From positions 1 through 64,000 of the forward strand of contig JANQQE010000031.1 in assembly GCA_028285105.1 (NCBI GenBank): DNA of 64,000 nucleotides. The letters are read 5' to 3'. The notes beneath the pieces were generated by a model. It was not told the origin of the DNA. It worked only from the letters and a program-made list of their open reading frames with translations, and ran no database searches. This document shows, in pieces, positions 25,762 through 35,138 of this stretch. The DNA comes from Alphaproteobacteria bacterium (GTDB taxonomy: Bacteria > Planctomycetota > Phycisphaerae > UBA1845). Position 1 is the stretch's first letter. Each line of letters starts with the position of its first letter. A program made the translations under genes and the position numbers.

Positions 25762-27330
25762 TTACTTGCGTAGAAGTATGTTCAACTCGTCGCATTTCAG
25801 GATCTTTGCGACGACGGCGAATACGGTCGCACCTCCGCCGACCGCAATCATCAATCGAACAACATCGTTGATTGGAAGGGCGGTGCCGATTGTGGAGTTT
25901 TCGTCGAGCAGCCACAGCGCTGCGGCCATGACCGCGGATGCGATGAAGGCTTTCAATCCGGACCATGCCATCGATCCCCAGCGCATTTCGCAGATGTCTT
26001 TCTTCAGGAATACGCCGAGTAGCCCGACTTGAATCGCGGCGGTGATAGCGGTTGCCAGGGCGACGCCGGCTTCTCGCAGACTGGTTTTGACAAGCAGAAT
26101 ATTGAGCGCGAAGTTTAGCCCAACCATCGCAACCGAAATGCGCACCGGCGTTTTCATGTTTTCTTTTGCGTAGTAGCCCCGCACCATAATCTGTTGCAAC
26201 GAGTACGCCCACAGTCCGAGGCTGTAGCAGACCAATGCGGTCACAACCCTGTCGGTGTCGGCTGACGTGAATTCGCCGCGCTGGTACAGCAATCGCACGA
26301 GCAGCGGGGCGATCATGATGAGCCCGACAGCTGACGGAATGGCGATAAACAGCGACGTGCGTAATCCCGAGTCGAAAGACTTGGCAAAACCGTCGTCGTC
26401 ACTTTCAGCCGCCCGTTGGCTAAGCAGCGGAAAAATAGCCGTCGCAATGGCCGTCGCGAAGACACCGAGAGGCAAGTGGCCCAGGTATTGCGCATATCCG
26501 AGAGTCGCTGGCCCCTTTCCGTCTTCAACCAACAAATATGCGATCATCGAATCGACAAACGTGTTGAGTTGAATTGCAGAAACGCCGACGATCATCGGTA
26601 CAATCAGCATGACCACCCGCTGAACAGAAGGCGATCGCCAATCGAAATTTGCAACGATTCTGAATTTAATGGCCCGCAACCAGACGACCTGAATGACCAC
26701 CTGCAATATGCCCGCAACAAGAACACTGTATGCGATGAGTTTCAAGTGAGCGTGCGGGTCCAGTTCCATGTACTCACCGCAGATCCACGTCGTCGCAATG
26801 ATGATAACGTTCAGCAGGATGGGGGCGATCGCCGGTGCGGCGAAACGGTGGAGGCTGTTGAGGACGCCGGCGAGGAGGGCTGTCGCGCAGATCAGCACCA
26901 TGTAAGGCAGCAGGATGATCGTCAGTTGAAGCACCGGATGTGGCGATTTCGCTTGGGCGATCAGCAATCCGACTTCGGCGACGATCAACATCGCGGTCAA
27001 AATCGCAACGACCAGCGTCAGCACGCCACCGGCAAGGCGCTTGGCCGCTTCGTCACCGTCAGCACTTCGACACTTCGCGAAAACAGGAATGAATGAGGAC
27101 GTCAGCGCTCCTTCGCCAAACAATCGGCGCGTGAGATTCGGGATTTGAAAGGCGATGCGAAAGTCGCTCAGCGGGGCGCTGATCCCGAAGAAATAACCGT
27201 AGGCCATCTCGCGCGCGAGCCCAAGCACGCGCGATGCCAAAGTCATCAGCGAAATAAGTTTGGCCGATCCAACAAATCGATGTTCACGTGACACGGGCGT
27301 ATATATAGGACGAGCGGGAGGTTCAGACAA
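25762..27330 (-). CDS. murJ: Lipid II flippase MurJ
   Basis: Flips lipid-linked peptidoglycan precursors across the inner membrane. The 522-aa protein has 14 predicted helices of the MOP exporter fold. Family marks: SLMTLASRVLGLAREM and PNLTRRLFGEGALTSSFIPVF near the N-terminus (the conserved RxFGEG and P-F), DSMIAYLL, GPATLGYAQYLGHLPLGVFATAIATAIFPLLS and YYAKENMKTPVRIS. All the main signature positions are there. Convergent with queG, with only 3 nt between the coding regions. A single copy within an ordinary chromosomal context, so probably the essential MurJ. Confidence 0.95.
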   Translation of the reverse strand: MSEPPARPIYTPVSREHRFVGSAKLISLMTLASRVLGLAREMAYGYFFGISAPLSDFRIAFQIPNLTRRLFGEGALTSSFIPVFAKCRSADGDEAAKRLAGGVLTLVVAILTAMLIVAEVGLLIAQAKSPHPVLQLTIILLPYMVLICATALLAGVLNSLHRFAAPAIAPILLNVIIIATTWICGEYMELDPHAHLKLIAYSVLVAGILQVVIQVVWLRAIKFRIVANFDWRSPSVQRVVMLIVPMIVGVSAIQLNTFVDSMIAYLLVEDGKGPATLGYAQYLGHLPLGVFATAIATAIFPLLSQRAAESDDDGFAKSFDSGLRTSLFIAIPSAVGLIMIAPLLVRLLYQRGEFTSADTDRVVTALVCYSLGLWAYSLQQIMVRGYYAKENMKTPVRISVAMVGLNFALNILLVKTSLREAGVALATAITAAIQVGLLGVFLKKDICEMRWGSMAWSGLKAFIASAVMAAALWLLDENSTIGTALPINDVVRLMIAVGGGATVFAVVAKILKCDELNILLRK

Positions 27331-27559
27331 GCGCGAAGAATTGCAATTCGGTCGTGATGAAAAAGGGGTGGAAAAATAAAGTTGAATTCGCTACTGTCGA
27401 GCAACCGATCGCACTAGAATCCCATCACGATTTTTGTCAGGATTGGATGAGTGCATGATTGGGTGTTGTTTTTCGGTTGATGACGTTGCAGTTCAGGAAT
27501 GCATCACTTACTCAAGACGAAGCGGCTGACCGACCGCTTCAAAATTGGAGGCATGGATC

Positions 27560-27898
27560 ATGACCCACATTGTTGCGGAACCTTGCGTAGCTTGTAAATT
27601 CACCGACTGTGTTGCTGTTTGTCCGGTGGATTGCTTTCACGAGGGCGTTAACTTTCTCGTGATCGATCCCGACGTATGCATCGATTGTGGTTTGTGCGTG
27701 CCGGAATGTCCGACGGAGGCCATCTTCGCTGAAGACGACCTGCCCGAGAAATGGTCCGACTACGTCGAGATCAATGCCAAGTACACACCCGATTGGCCGG
27801 TCATCGACACCCAGAAGGAACCGCTCGCCGAAGCGGAAGAAATGAAGGAAGTCGAAGACAAGAAGGAAATGCTGGACCCGAACGCATTCCAGGAATAG
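27560..27898 (+). CDS. fdxA: 7Fe ferredoxin (FdxA/FdI type), copy 1
   Basis: Small soluble electron carrier with one [3Fe-4S] and one [4Fe-4S] cluster. It has 112 aa from the ATG preceded by GGAG. All nine cysteines of Azotobacter FdI are conserved with an offset of one: Cys 9, 12, 17, 21, 25 in [17 protein letters not shown] and Cys 40, 43, 46, 50 in [11 protein letters not shown]. The acidic C-terminal half ([20 protein letters not shown]) is the FdI extension. It is followed after 57 nt by a second, about 79% identical copy. Electron partner unknown; QueG nearby is an Fe-S enzyme needing reductant, but that is speculation. Confidence 0.95.
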   Translation: MTHIVAEPCVACKFTDCVAVCPVDCFHEGVNFLVIDPDVCIDCGLCVPECPTEAIFAEDDLPEKWSDYVEINAKYTPDWPVIDTQKEPLAEAEEMKEVEDKKEMLDPNAFQE

Positions 27899-27955
27899 GA
27901 ATCCGACGTTTGCCGTTTTGCTGGATCTTTTGAGTTTGCATTGGAGAATTAAGTC

Positions 27956-28294
27956 GTGGCACATATTGTGGCCGAGCCATGTGTGGCTTGTAAGTACACC
28001 GACTGTGTAGCCGTTTGCCCGGTCGATTGTTTTCATGAGGGCATCAACTTTTTGGTGATCGATCCCGTTGAATGTATCGATTGCACGCAGTGTGTGCCCG
28101 AGTGTCCAACTGAGGCGATTTTTGCCGAGGACGACTTGCCGGAGAAGTGGTCGGAATATATTGAGATCAACGCGAAGCTGACGCCTGAGTGGCCGGTCAT
28201 CGACGCCCAGAAAGACCCGCTGCCCGAAGCTGAAGACTTGAAGGACTATGAAGGCAAACGCGAATTTCTCGACCCCGGTGCCTGGCAGGAATAG
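27956..28294 (+). CDS. fdxA: 7Fe ferredoxin (FdxA/FdI type), copy 2
   Basis: Tandem paralogue of the preceding gene, also 112 aa, GTG start after a GGAG site. The same nine Cys are kept. I count 23 differences between the copies, mostly in the C-terminal third and in the residues around the second cluster (CIDCTQC against CIDCGLC, preceded by VE against DV). These differences could shift the redox potential. A strong hairpin terminator ends the pair. Confidence 0.95.
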   Translation: MAHIVAEPCVACKYTDCVAVCPVDCFHEGINFLVIDPVECIDCTQCVPECPTEAIFAEDDLPEKWSEYIEINAKLTPEWPVIDAQKDPLPEAEDLKDYEGKREFLDPGAWQE

Positions 28295-28339
28295 CAGAAC
28301 CACGGGAACAGCAAAGCCAATTGTTAACTAAACCAAATA

Positions 28340-28380
28340 GGGCACGCACTTGACGATTCGGGTGCGTGCTCTTTTCTTTT
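28340..28380 (+). terminator. Rho-independent terminator of the ferredoxin operon
   Basis: GGGCACGCAC (28340-28349) pairs with GTGCGTGCTC (28362-28371) in a 10-bp stem with one G-U, followed by TTTTCTTTT. The T-tract runs to within a few bases of the next start codon, so the queuosine hydrolase gene needs its own or readthrough transcription. Confidence 0.85.
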
Positions 28381-28384
28381 GCGA

Positions 28385-29365
28385 ATGATCGATTCGTTGA
28401 ATCAGAAGCTAACGGTTGAGGCTATTCTGCCGTCGGTCGTACGGGTTGTCGATCGCTTGCAGCACGTGACCATCAACGAAGCGGCAGTGGGGCGGTTTGC
28501 CAAAGCGTTGGCCGACGGGCCGCGAATCGCCGGTCCCGAAGATAACGCGCTTTTGTTTCGAGGGACGCGCGCGGAGTGTGCGAATTTCTGTCTGCTCTGT
28601 GATGCGCTCAATTTTTGTTTCTGGTCGGATCAGGGATGGGAACTCGAGTATCACGGTACTCTTTGGACGCGCACCCATGCCATGATTGCTGGCGTGCTGC
28701 GAGCCATCGAATGCGATCGCACGTGGCTCGATGCCGACCGATGGCGGAACGCGTCAGCCGACGACATTGCTACGATCTTCGCCGGATCGGGAAGCATTCC
28801 GTTGCCCGATGATCGACTTCGCATTATGAACGAAACCGGGGCGGTGCTTGCCGATCGATTTGGCGGCCAGTTCATCAAGGTTGTCGAAGAGGCGGACGAA
28901 GATGCTTCAAGAATTGTCGCGACGCTCGCCGAAGCCTTCCTGTCGTTTCGCGATGTGGCGGTTCACATGGGTGATTCTGTCGTGTTTCTCAAGCGGGCCC
29001 AGATTTGCGTCGCCGATCTTCACCGGACTTGGGTCGCCAATGGGCTTACCGGCATTGATGGCCTCTCGAAGTTAACGGTTTTCGCCGACTATCGCCTTCC
29101 GCAGTTGTTCCGCCATGTCGGGGCGATGGTGCTGGACGATCAACTCGCAGCCAACGTGGATGCCGAAAGGGAAGTTGTGGCTGGTTCGATTGAAGAGATT
29201 GAACTTCGGGCTGTCACGATCTGGATTGCGGATCGATTGGTTCAACAAATCCGTCGGATGGGCCATCGGATCGATGCCTGGGAATTGGATTACACGTTGT
29301 GGCTCAAAGCCCGCTCGCCCGAGGTATGCGTACCGCACCATCGAACGATTTCGATTTATTATTAA
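28385..29365 (+). CDS. Queuosine salvage hydrolase (Qng1/DUF2419 family)
   Basis: Releases queuine base from queuosine 5'-phosphate (nucleosidase), allowing the base to be reused. The 326-aa protein matches the DUF2419/Qng1 layout: LLCDALNFCFWSDQGWELEYHGTLWTRTHAMIAGVLRAIE, an FRDVAVHMG helix, KRAQICVADL, LSKLTVFADYRLPQLFRHVGAMVLDDQL and the C-terminal GSIEEIELRAVTIWIADRLV with IDAWELDYTLW. A TTG six bases upstream of the ATG is also possible. Best known from eukaryotes and some bacteria; finding it 3 kb from queG in the same window suggests the organism both makes and recycles queuosine. Confidence 0.87.
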   Translation: MIDSLNQKLTVEAILPSVVRVVDRLQHVTINEAAVGRFAKALADGPRIAGPEDNALLFRGTRAECANFCLLCDALNFCFWSDQGWELEYHGTLWTRTHAMIAGVLRAIECDRTWLDADRWRNASADDIATIFAGSGSIPLPDDRLRIMNETGAVLADRFGGQFIKVVEEADEDASRIVATLAEAFLSFRDVAVHMGDSVVFLKRAQICVADLHRTWVANGLTGIDGLSKLTVFADYRLPQLFRHVGAMVLDDQLAANVDAEREVVAGSIEEIELRAVTIWIADRLVQQIRRMGHRIDAWELDYTLWLKARSPEVCVPHHRTISIYY

Positions 29366-29392
29366 TCGAGTTATACGGCGAATGCTGGGCGA

Positions 29393-30034
29393 TCAGATAC
29401 TGGTCGAAATCACCGGATCGATCGCGACGCAGATATCGCGAAGCACGACCAGCGGCGACTGATCAGCATTGATGTGCGCGATCAAGTCTTGGTCGTAACA
29501 TTCCAAAACGGGAAGCGTCGATTCTTCGTACACCTTGATTCGATTGCGAATGACTTCTTCTTTCGCGTCGTCGGGTCGGCCCGATTTCGATGCGCGGAGC
29601 TTCAATCGCTCGACGAGTTTGTCTCGATCCTTCATGTTGAGGTGAACGACTTTAATCACTTCAACATACTCGCCAATGAGTTTCACCTGAGACGGCGTTC
29701 GCGGGATACCGTCGAGCAGCAGCGTGTGATACTTTGGATTGATCTGTCCGGTTGCGACCATTCCGACGACCACCTGATTCCAAAGTCGAACGGTCAGTTC
29801 GTCGGGCACCAACATCCCTTTGGTCGCATACGAGAGGAATTCTTTCCCAAGATCGCTTTCCTTATCCAGCGCGCGAAAGATGTCGCCCATTGCGAGGTGA
29901 ACCATGTGCGGCATACCCGCGAGGGCCGCTCCTTGCGTACCTTTTCCGCATCCCGGATATCCAAAGAACAAGATGGCACGATAAGCTGCACTTCCCAAGA
30001 CCGTTCCTCCACCTGGAAATGGTACTAGATTCAA
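29393..30034 (-). CDS. Adenylate kinase-family nucleoside monophosphate kinase
   Basis: Phosphorylates AMP or a related NMP using ATP. It has 213 aa, with Walker A GYPGCGKGTQG near residues 25-35, the NMP-binding HLAMGDIFRALDKESDLG (Arg54-type residue), GMLVPDELTVRLWNQVV, the DGIPRTPSQ motif and a short LID (KLRASKSGRPDDAKEEVIRNRIKVYEE) without the zinc-finger insertion. The first ten residues before the core are not conserved and the start could be later. Its start overlaps the upstream parvulin gene by 4 nt. Probably a second adenylate kinase, with the main adk expected elsewhere near ribosomal protein genes. Confidence 0.88.
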   Translation of the reverse strand: MNLVPFPGGGTVLGSAAYRAILFFGYPGCGKGTQGAALAGMPHMVHLAMGDIFRALDKESDLGKEFLSYATKGMLVPDELTVRLWNQVVVGMVATGQINPKYHTLLLDGIPRTPSQVKLIGEYVEVIKVVHLNMKDRDKLVERLKLRASKSGRPDDAKEEVIRNRIKVYEESTLPVLECYDQDLIAHINADQSPLVVLRDICVAIDPVISTSI

Positions 30035-31188
30035 TCGATTCGTTGGGCCTGCCGTTTGGCATATTGCTGGGCCAAAACTGGATCGTTTATTTTTACATCG
30101 GCGCCTTCATGCAACGACCTGTAGAGACCTTGCATTTGGGCATCTATACGTTGCTCACAAAGACGCTTCTCCAATTCAGGTCGAACATCAGCCCAGTTAG
30201 TTTCTCCGTTTGCGACTTTTTTCTCAAGTTTCACCAGATGCCACCATGGCCCAGCTTGGATGGGTGCAGATACCTCGCCGACTTCCAGCCCAAAAGCAGT
30301 CGACCTAATCGATTGGGGGATTTCACGCGAGCCTTTACCGAACGGGCTCAGCAGTCCGCCAGTCGGCCCGGTTCGCAGGTTCGCACTGTGGCGGGTTGCG
30401 GCTTCTGAAAAGTCCAGCCCATCGGCAAGCATCGTTCGCAGTTTTTCGGTATCGGGGCGATTGGGCAGTTGGATATGTCGGGCGATTACCTGATCCCCAA
30501 AATGTTCTGCAAATTCTCGCTTCAGATCGGCATTGGAAAACCGCATCTGAGCGTTGGCGATCGCGCGCAGATAGGCGTTGCATTTAATGGTCGATAGGAA
30601 TTGGAGCCGGGAGATATCGCGCCGTTCGAGGATTCCGCGAAGGATTCGCTCGGCTTCGTCGCGATTAAACTTGGAATCGTCGCTGCCGGATGCGAGCGGA
30701 GACAAAAGCATCTTCAACCGTCGGTCGTACTCATCCTGGACATCGATATCGGTGACGGATAAACCGAGTTCTTCGCAGCGCTGGATGGCTTGTTCCAGGA
30801 CGATGAGTTGATCGAACGCATCGATACCATGATTCTTGAGCATTTGGCGGGAAATATGATTGCGAGCGATGTCGCGGCCATTGATCGTGGCGATTGCGAA
30901 TCGCGGTGTTGAGTTGCGTTCGTCGGCGCTTGGGGCGGTGTCGTTCTCGATGAACGAACGTTTTCTCGCTTTGGTTTTCTTGTCGCTGCCTTCTGCATCC
31001 GACGCATTGATAATTTGGCGTGGCGGTTCGTTGTAACGTTGAGCCACCGCATCGCGGACGGTTGGGCTTTCAATGTCTTTCGAGGCAGTGCAACCGCCAA
31101 TCGCCAGCGCGGTGGCGAGTCCGGCCAATACAGTGGTGGCGTCGCGATTTAAGAATGTTAAGGTGTCCCAGGCGAATGCTCGAAACAT
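30031..31188 (-). CDS. Parvulin-type peptidyl-prolyl isomerase lipoprotein (SurA/PrsA-like)
   Basis: Extracytoplasmic folding factor. From the ATG at 31188 the N-terminus is hydrophobic and ends in LAIGGC, a lipobox with lipidated Cys near residue 33; a TTG-started longer frame reaches 31224. Residues about 95-230 make a SurA-like helical chaperone domain (INGRDIARNHISRQMLKNHGIDAFDQLIVLEQAIQR). The rotamase core follows: QVIARHIQLPN, GLDFSEAATRHSANLRTGPTGGLLSPFGKGSREIP, GLEVGEVSAPIQAGPWWHLVKLE. All this is the standard PpiC arrangement. Divergent from the MBL-hydrolase gene; coupled to the adenylate kinase gene. Confidence 0.88.
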   Translation of the reverse strand: MFRAFAWDTLTFLNRDATTVLAGLATALAIGGCTASKDIESPTVRDAVAQRYNEPPRQIINASDAEGSDKKTKARKRSFIENDTAPSADERNSTPRFAIATINGRDIARNHISRQMLKNHGIDAFDQLIVLEQAIQRCEELGLSVTDIDVQDEYDRRLKMLLSPLASGSDDSKFNRDEAERILRGILERRDISRLQFLSTIKCNAYLRAIANAQMRFSNADLKREFAEHFGDQVIARHIQLPNRPDTEKLRTMLADGLDFSEAATRHSANLRTGPTGGLLSPFGKGSREIPQSIRSTAFGLEVGEVSAPIQAGPWWHLVKLEKKVANGETNWADVRPELEKRLCEQRIDAQMQGLYRSLHEGADVKINDPVLAQQYAKRQAQRID

Positions 31189-31256
31189 GGATGGGACGGT
31201 AGCAAGGGCAATTTGCCCCGTCAACCGATACGCAACGGTCGCTCAGGGATCGCAAT

Positions 31257-32060
31257 ATGCCCGAAACGCAAGCAGTGAAGGTGACATTTCTGGGTACGGG
31301 TACGTCGCACGGCGTGCCGATGATTGGCTGCGATTGTGCGGTGTGTAAGTCGACGGACCCGCGCGACAAGCGTACGCGAACGAGCGTTCTGGTTGAGACT
31401 TGCGGAAAGGCATTTCTGATTGATACGTCGCCAGAGCTTCGTCTTCAGTGTATCGCCAACGGTGTGAACCACATCGACGCGGTATTGTTCACGCATGCTC
31501 ATGCCGACCACGTTACCGGGATGGATGACTTGCGACGGTTCAACTGGTTGAGTCGTTCAACGCTCGATTGTTACGGGACGTCTGCCACGTTGGATGCGAT
31601 TCGGTCGATGTTTGCGTACATCTTTCAGGATGACCCGGATTATCCTTCACACAAACCATCGCTTCAGCTGATCGAAATCGACGATCAACCACTGGTCGAA
31701 GATCAGCTGCTGACCATTGGCGGTGTCAACGTACTTCCGGTTCCGCTGATGCACGGCCCGCTTCCGGTGCTTGGATTTCGTTTCGGCAATATCGCCTATT
31801 GTACCGATTGCAACGAAATTCCGGCCCATTCCATGAAGCGGTTGGAAGGACTCGACGTGCTGATCCTCGACGCCCTTCGAGACTCGCCGCATCCGACGCA
31901 TTTCAATCTCGAAGAAGCCATCGCCATGGCCAGCCGCATCGGCGCGAAGCGCACATGGTTCACCCACATTGCTCACGCACTCGGGCACGAATCGACCAAC
32001 GCAATCCTTCCGGAATCGATGGCGCTGGCGCACGACGGGCTGGTCGTCGATTCCCATTGA
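31257..32060 (+). CDS. MBL-fold phosphodiesterase (PhnP-like)
   Basis: Metallo-beta-lactamase-fold hydrolase of 267 aa. It begins with VTFLGTGTSHGVPMIGCDCAVCKSTDPRDKRTRTS, whose Cys triplet is the structural zinc site of the PhnP branch, then the metal-binding HAHADHVTGMDDLR and later HPTHFN and WFTHIAHALGHE. PhnP hydrolyses 5-phosphoribosyl 1,2-cyclic phosphate, but no phn genes are present here, and many bacteria use this family for other cyclic phosphates. Divergent from the parvulin gene, sharing a 68-nt promoter region. Confidence 0.88.
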   Translation: MPETQAVKVTFLGTGTSHGVPMIGCDCAVCKSTDPRDKRTRTSVLVETCGKAFLIDTSPELRLQCIANGVNHIDAVLFTHAHADHVTGMDDLRRFNWLSRSTLDCYGTSATLDAIRSMFAYIFQDDPDYPSHKPSLQLIEIDDQPLVEDQLLTIGGVNVLPVPLMHGPLPVLGFRFGNIAYCTDCNEIPAHSMKRLEGLDVLILDALRDSPHPTHFNLEEAIAMASRIGAKRTWFTHIAHALGHESTNAILPESMALAHDGLVVDSH

Positions 32061-32297
32061 CACGCTCGTCGATCCTGTCCGAGCCTTGAACTGTCACAAG
32101 CTTGGCAGCGTAGAACAATCTGCCGGTGCTAGGTTGGTTGGACGATTCATGTTGGCTGGACAGGCGTGCTGTACTCCATCATAGTATGGCCATAAATCGA
32201 ATCGCGCCATGTCGATGCGGGGCCGAGGGCTCAAAGCGCGTCGAAGGCCGAAATCTTTGCTGCGACGTTTCTGTGCTGTGGAGTTTCTGAATTGACG

Positions 32298-33515
32298 ATG
32301 TTGGCCGATCAAACTGTTTGGTCTCAGAAACCGGTGCTGTCGCTTGCGGAGATTGTCGGGGCGTACTGGCCCATTCTCGCGTTTTCATTCGGTATCTCAC
32401 TTCTGGCGACGCCGATTTGCAGGTTGTTTGCCAAACGCCTCAATATCGTGGACCGCCCCGACGACTGGCTCAAACCGCACAAGCAACCGATTCCGTATCT
32501 TGGCGGTGTTGCGATTTTTCTGGCATGGGCGGGCGGAATCATTTTCGGTTCGTGGTGGATTGGTCGGCTCGACCCGTGGGCGGAAATCAAATGGGCGGAC
32601 CTCGCACCGCTGACCCTGCAAAGTCCGATGCTGCTGGGCATACTCATCGGCGGAACCGCGATCATGGCGCTGGGTCTTTTTGACGATCTGCGGATGGCGT
32701 CTCCGATCGTCAAGTTGGCGGGCAACATCACCGTCGCACTCATTCTTGTTTTTGTCGGACTGGGCGATGACTTCGTCGGGAAGGCATTGCAAAACTTCGG
32801 CGTCAGCATGTCGGACCAGGACCGGTGGATCGGCTGGGTTTACACCGTTCCGCTGACTGTATTCATCGTTGTCGGTGCGTGCAATGCGACCAATCTGCTC
32901 GACGGCATGGATGGATTGTGCAGCGGAGTATTGGGCATTATTTCGTTCGGATTTCTGGTACTCGCGGTGCATCTGCACATGTATGGTGCGTGGCAACATG
33001 ACAACGTGATTCGCATGCTCGTGACGCTGTCGATGATGGGTGGGGCGCTGGGTTTCTTGCCCTACAACCGAAACCCCGCGAGCATCTTCATGGGCGATGC
33101 GGGTTCGATGCTTCTGGGTTTCACCGCAGCCGTGATGATTCTAATGTTTGCCGAAGACCAGATTCTCAAATGGATGCTGGGTGCGATCGTCGTTGTCGGG
33201 CTGCCCATTTCCGACATGACCCTGGCATTGTTGCGTCGGTGGAGGGCCCAGCGACCGCTGATGATGGGTGACCGGAGTCATTTTTACGATCAACTGCGTG
33301 ATCGGGGGATGAGCGTCAAGAAAGTGGTGGTCATCAGTTACGTGCTGGCAGCATTCTTCGCTGCGGCTGGCTGTATCGTCCCGATTTTTTTCAGATCTCG
33401 TTATGTGGTACCCATCTACGCCATGCTCGGCGTCTTGACGCTCGTTGCGATTAAGAAGTTTCGAATGCTGCGTGTCGATTCGCCTGCGACGGAACCGGGC
33501 CCCAAGGACACATAA
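32298..33515 (+). CDS. Polyprenyl-phosphate HexNAc-1-phosphate transferase (WecA/TagO/MraY family)
   Basis: Integral membrane enzyme joining a sugar-1-phosphate to undecaprenyl phosphate, the first step of many glycan pathways. The 405-aa protein (start ATG 32298; a TTG six bases upstream is in frame) has about 11 helices. Motifs: NIVDRPDDWLKPHKQPIPYLGGVAIF, the Asp pair in LGLFDDLRMASPIVK, NATNLLDGMDGLCSG, and the catalytic loop FLPYNRNPASIFMGDAGSMLLGF, ending with RRWRAQRPLMMGDRSHFYDQLRDRG (the HIHH-like loop of WecA). The C-terminal pattern fits GlcNAc-1-P transferases better than MraY. Convergent with pilT. Confidence 0.92.
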   Translation: MLADQTVWSQKPVLSLAEIVGAYWPILAFSFGISLLATPICRLFAKRLNIVDRPDDWLKPHKQPIPYLGGVAIFLAWAGGIIFGSWWIGRLDPWAEIKWADLAPLTLQSPMLLGILIGGTAIMALGLFDDLRMASPIVKLAGNITVALILVFVGLGDDFVGKALQNFGVSMSDQDRWIGWVYTVPLTVFIVVGACNATNLLDGMDGLCSGVLGIISFGFLVLAVHLHMYGAWQHDNVIRMLVTLSMMGGALGFLPYNRNPASIFMGDAGSMLLGFTAAVMILMFAEDQILKWMLGAIVVVGLPISDMTLALLRRWRAQRPLMMGDRSHFYDQLRDRGMSVKKVVVISYVLAAFFAAAGCIVPIFFRSRYVVPIYAMLGVLTLVAIKKFRMLRVDSPATEPGPKDT

Positions 33516-33548
33516 GAACAGTTGGTGGTTCTGCCGAACCGAATTCGC

Positions 33549-34778
33549 TCAAGCCCATGCCGGAAGTTTGCGCTTTTTGGGTTCGACCTCTGCATTCATG
33601 CGCATCGATATTCGCTTGGGATCGGTGGCGTAGTCGAGTGCGGTGGCAAGGTCGAGTTTGCCGGCTTGCAGATGTTCTATGAGGACTTCGTCGATGGTGA
33701 TCATACCGTCACTTTTGCCGGTAAGGATAGCATCGCCGATCGCCACCAGATTGTTCGAGCGAATCGCGCTGGTCACCGGCAAGTTGCTGAACATCACTTC
33801 ATAGGCCAGGACGCGACGTTGGTTGGGTTGCGCATGCGGTAGCAGGTGTTGGCTTAGCACCATCCGCAGGTTGACAGCAAGTTGCGCACAAATCTCATCG
33901 CTGCGTTCGCGGGGGAAGAGGTCGGTGAATCGGCTGACGGCGCCTTTCGCATCGCGTGTGTGGACGGTGGACAGCACCAGATGCCCCGTCTCTGCCGCGG
34001 TCAGTGCCATTTGCGCAGTTTCGCGATCGCGAATTTCACCGACGAGAATGACATCGGGGTCTTGTCGCAGCCCGTACTTCAAACCAGCCGCAAAACTGTA
34101 AACGTCGACACCGACTTCGCGCTGCGTGATGAGTGCGTTGTCGCCATATCCGTGAACGTATTCGATTGGTTCCTCAATCGTGATGACGCGGCTTGTCGAA
34201 TTCTTGATGATTTCCTGAAGGATAACCGCAAGTGTTGTACTCTTACCCGAACCGGTGACGCCGGTGACCAATACCAGACCGTTGCGAAATCCGACGACAC
34301 GTTTGATGACGTCTTGCGGGAGGCCCGCCCATTCTGCGGTGGGGACCGTACCCGGAACGACGCGGACGCATGCGCCAATGCGTCCATGCGCATAAAACAC
34401 GTTGACGCGGTATCGCTGAAGCGCGCCATCCACTTCGGATTCAAACGAAAAGTCCAGATCGTGCGAGAATGATTCACCGAGTTTGTCAGCCGCTTTTCGA
34501 GCGTCGGAATCGATGTTGTCGCGAATGGACGGTGGGCACACCGACGCCAGCATGTCGGCTAGTGCATCATTGGCAATCGCACTGCCGAACGACTGCAACT
34601 GACCGTGTACGCGAATGCGGGGGCGTTCGTCTCCCAGAACGTGAAGGTCAGACGCTTCGGCTCGTACTGTGTCAGCCAGCAGTGTCTGGAGCGATGATGT
34701 GTCAGCCGCGAGCGGACTCGTGTTTTCTGCTGCTTCAAAGTCTGCGAATGGTTGCGAGTTAGAACCTGGTTCGATCAC
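33549..34778 (-). CDS. pilT: Type IV pilus retraction/twitching ATPase PilT
   Basis: Hexameric ATPase that disassembles the pilus. It is 409 aa long with a roughly 40-residue extra N-terminus. The N-domain is [20 protein letters not shown]; the ATPase has Walker [15 protein letters not shown], an Asp box [11 protein letters not shown]-like ([12 protein letters not shown]), Walker [33 protein letters not shown] and the C-terminal retraction motif region [26 protein letters not shown]. The canonical AIRNLIRE retraction motif is represented by [15 protein letters not shown]. Divergent from the PilZ hybrid-kinase gene 360 nt away, which fits a surface-motility/attachment role. Other pil genes are not in the window. 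Confidence 0.9.
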   Translation of the reverse strand: MIEPGSNSQPFADFEAAENTSPLAADTSSLQTLLADTVRAEASDLHVLGDERPRIRVHGQLQSFGSAIANDALADMLASVCPPSIRDNIDSDARKAADKLGESFSHDLDFSFESEVDGALQRYRVNVFYAHGRIGACVRVVPGTVPTAEWAGLPQDVIKRVVGFRNGLVLVTGVTGSGKSTTLAVILQEIIKNSTSRVITIEEPIEYVHGYGDNALITQREVGVDVYSFAAGLKYGLRQDPDVILVGEIRDRETAQMALTAAETGHLVLSTVHTRDAKGAVSRFTDLFPRERSDEICAQLAVNLRMVLSQHLLPHAQPNQRRVLAYEVMFSNLPVTSAIRSNNLVAIGDAILTGKSDGMITIDEVLIEHLQAGKLDLATALDYATDPKRISMRMNAEVEPKKRKLPAWA

Positions 34779-35138
34779 GACAATTGCTCCGCCGGGCGCT
34801 GACTAACTGATTGACCGGTTTGAAAGACCGGCTAACGGTGTTCAAATGTACATCGGCCAACGGAGTTACGTGCCAGCGTTGCGCTATGAGTTGGTGCCTG
34901 CCGAAAAACGATTCAACAAGCTATCAGACGTTACATCCAAGTTTGTGGAAGCGTCAGAGGTCTGCGTTTATCGGACAGGCTCGGCGGGGGTTTGAAGTTG
35001 CACGAATCGTACATTCATCATGCCGATACAGCCACTGGCTGGCACATTTAGAACCTTACGAGTGTCGTTGCAACGTTGCGTTTGCAATCGCGCGCCACAT
35101 CATCGCGAAGTCGTCGCGTAACAAAGGGAGTCGCTGCC
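34779..35138. other. 360-nt divergent promoter region between pilT and the PilZ kinase
   Basis: No coding potential I would trust. I looked for a -24/-12 sigma-54 promoter: TGGCAC at 35040 lacks the downstream GC element. A Shine-Dalgarno AAGGGAG at 35124-35130 precedes the GTG start of the kinase gene. Confidence 0.5.

Noticed and set aside
27539-28303. 254-aa minus-strand frame opposite the ferredoxin pair
   Set aside because: It is antisense to two intact ferredoxins with complete Cys sets; its internal repetition only reflects their duplication.
34779-35138. Sigma-54 promoter between pilT and the PilZ kinase
   Set aside because: A TGGCAC is present but the GC element at -12 is missing at the proper distance.
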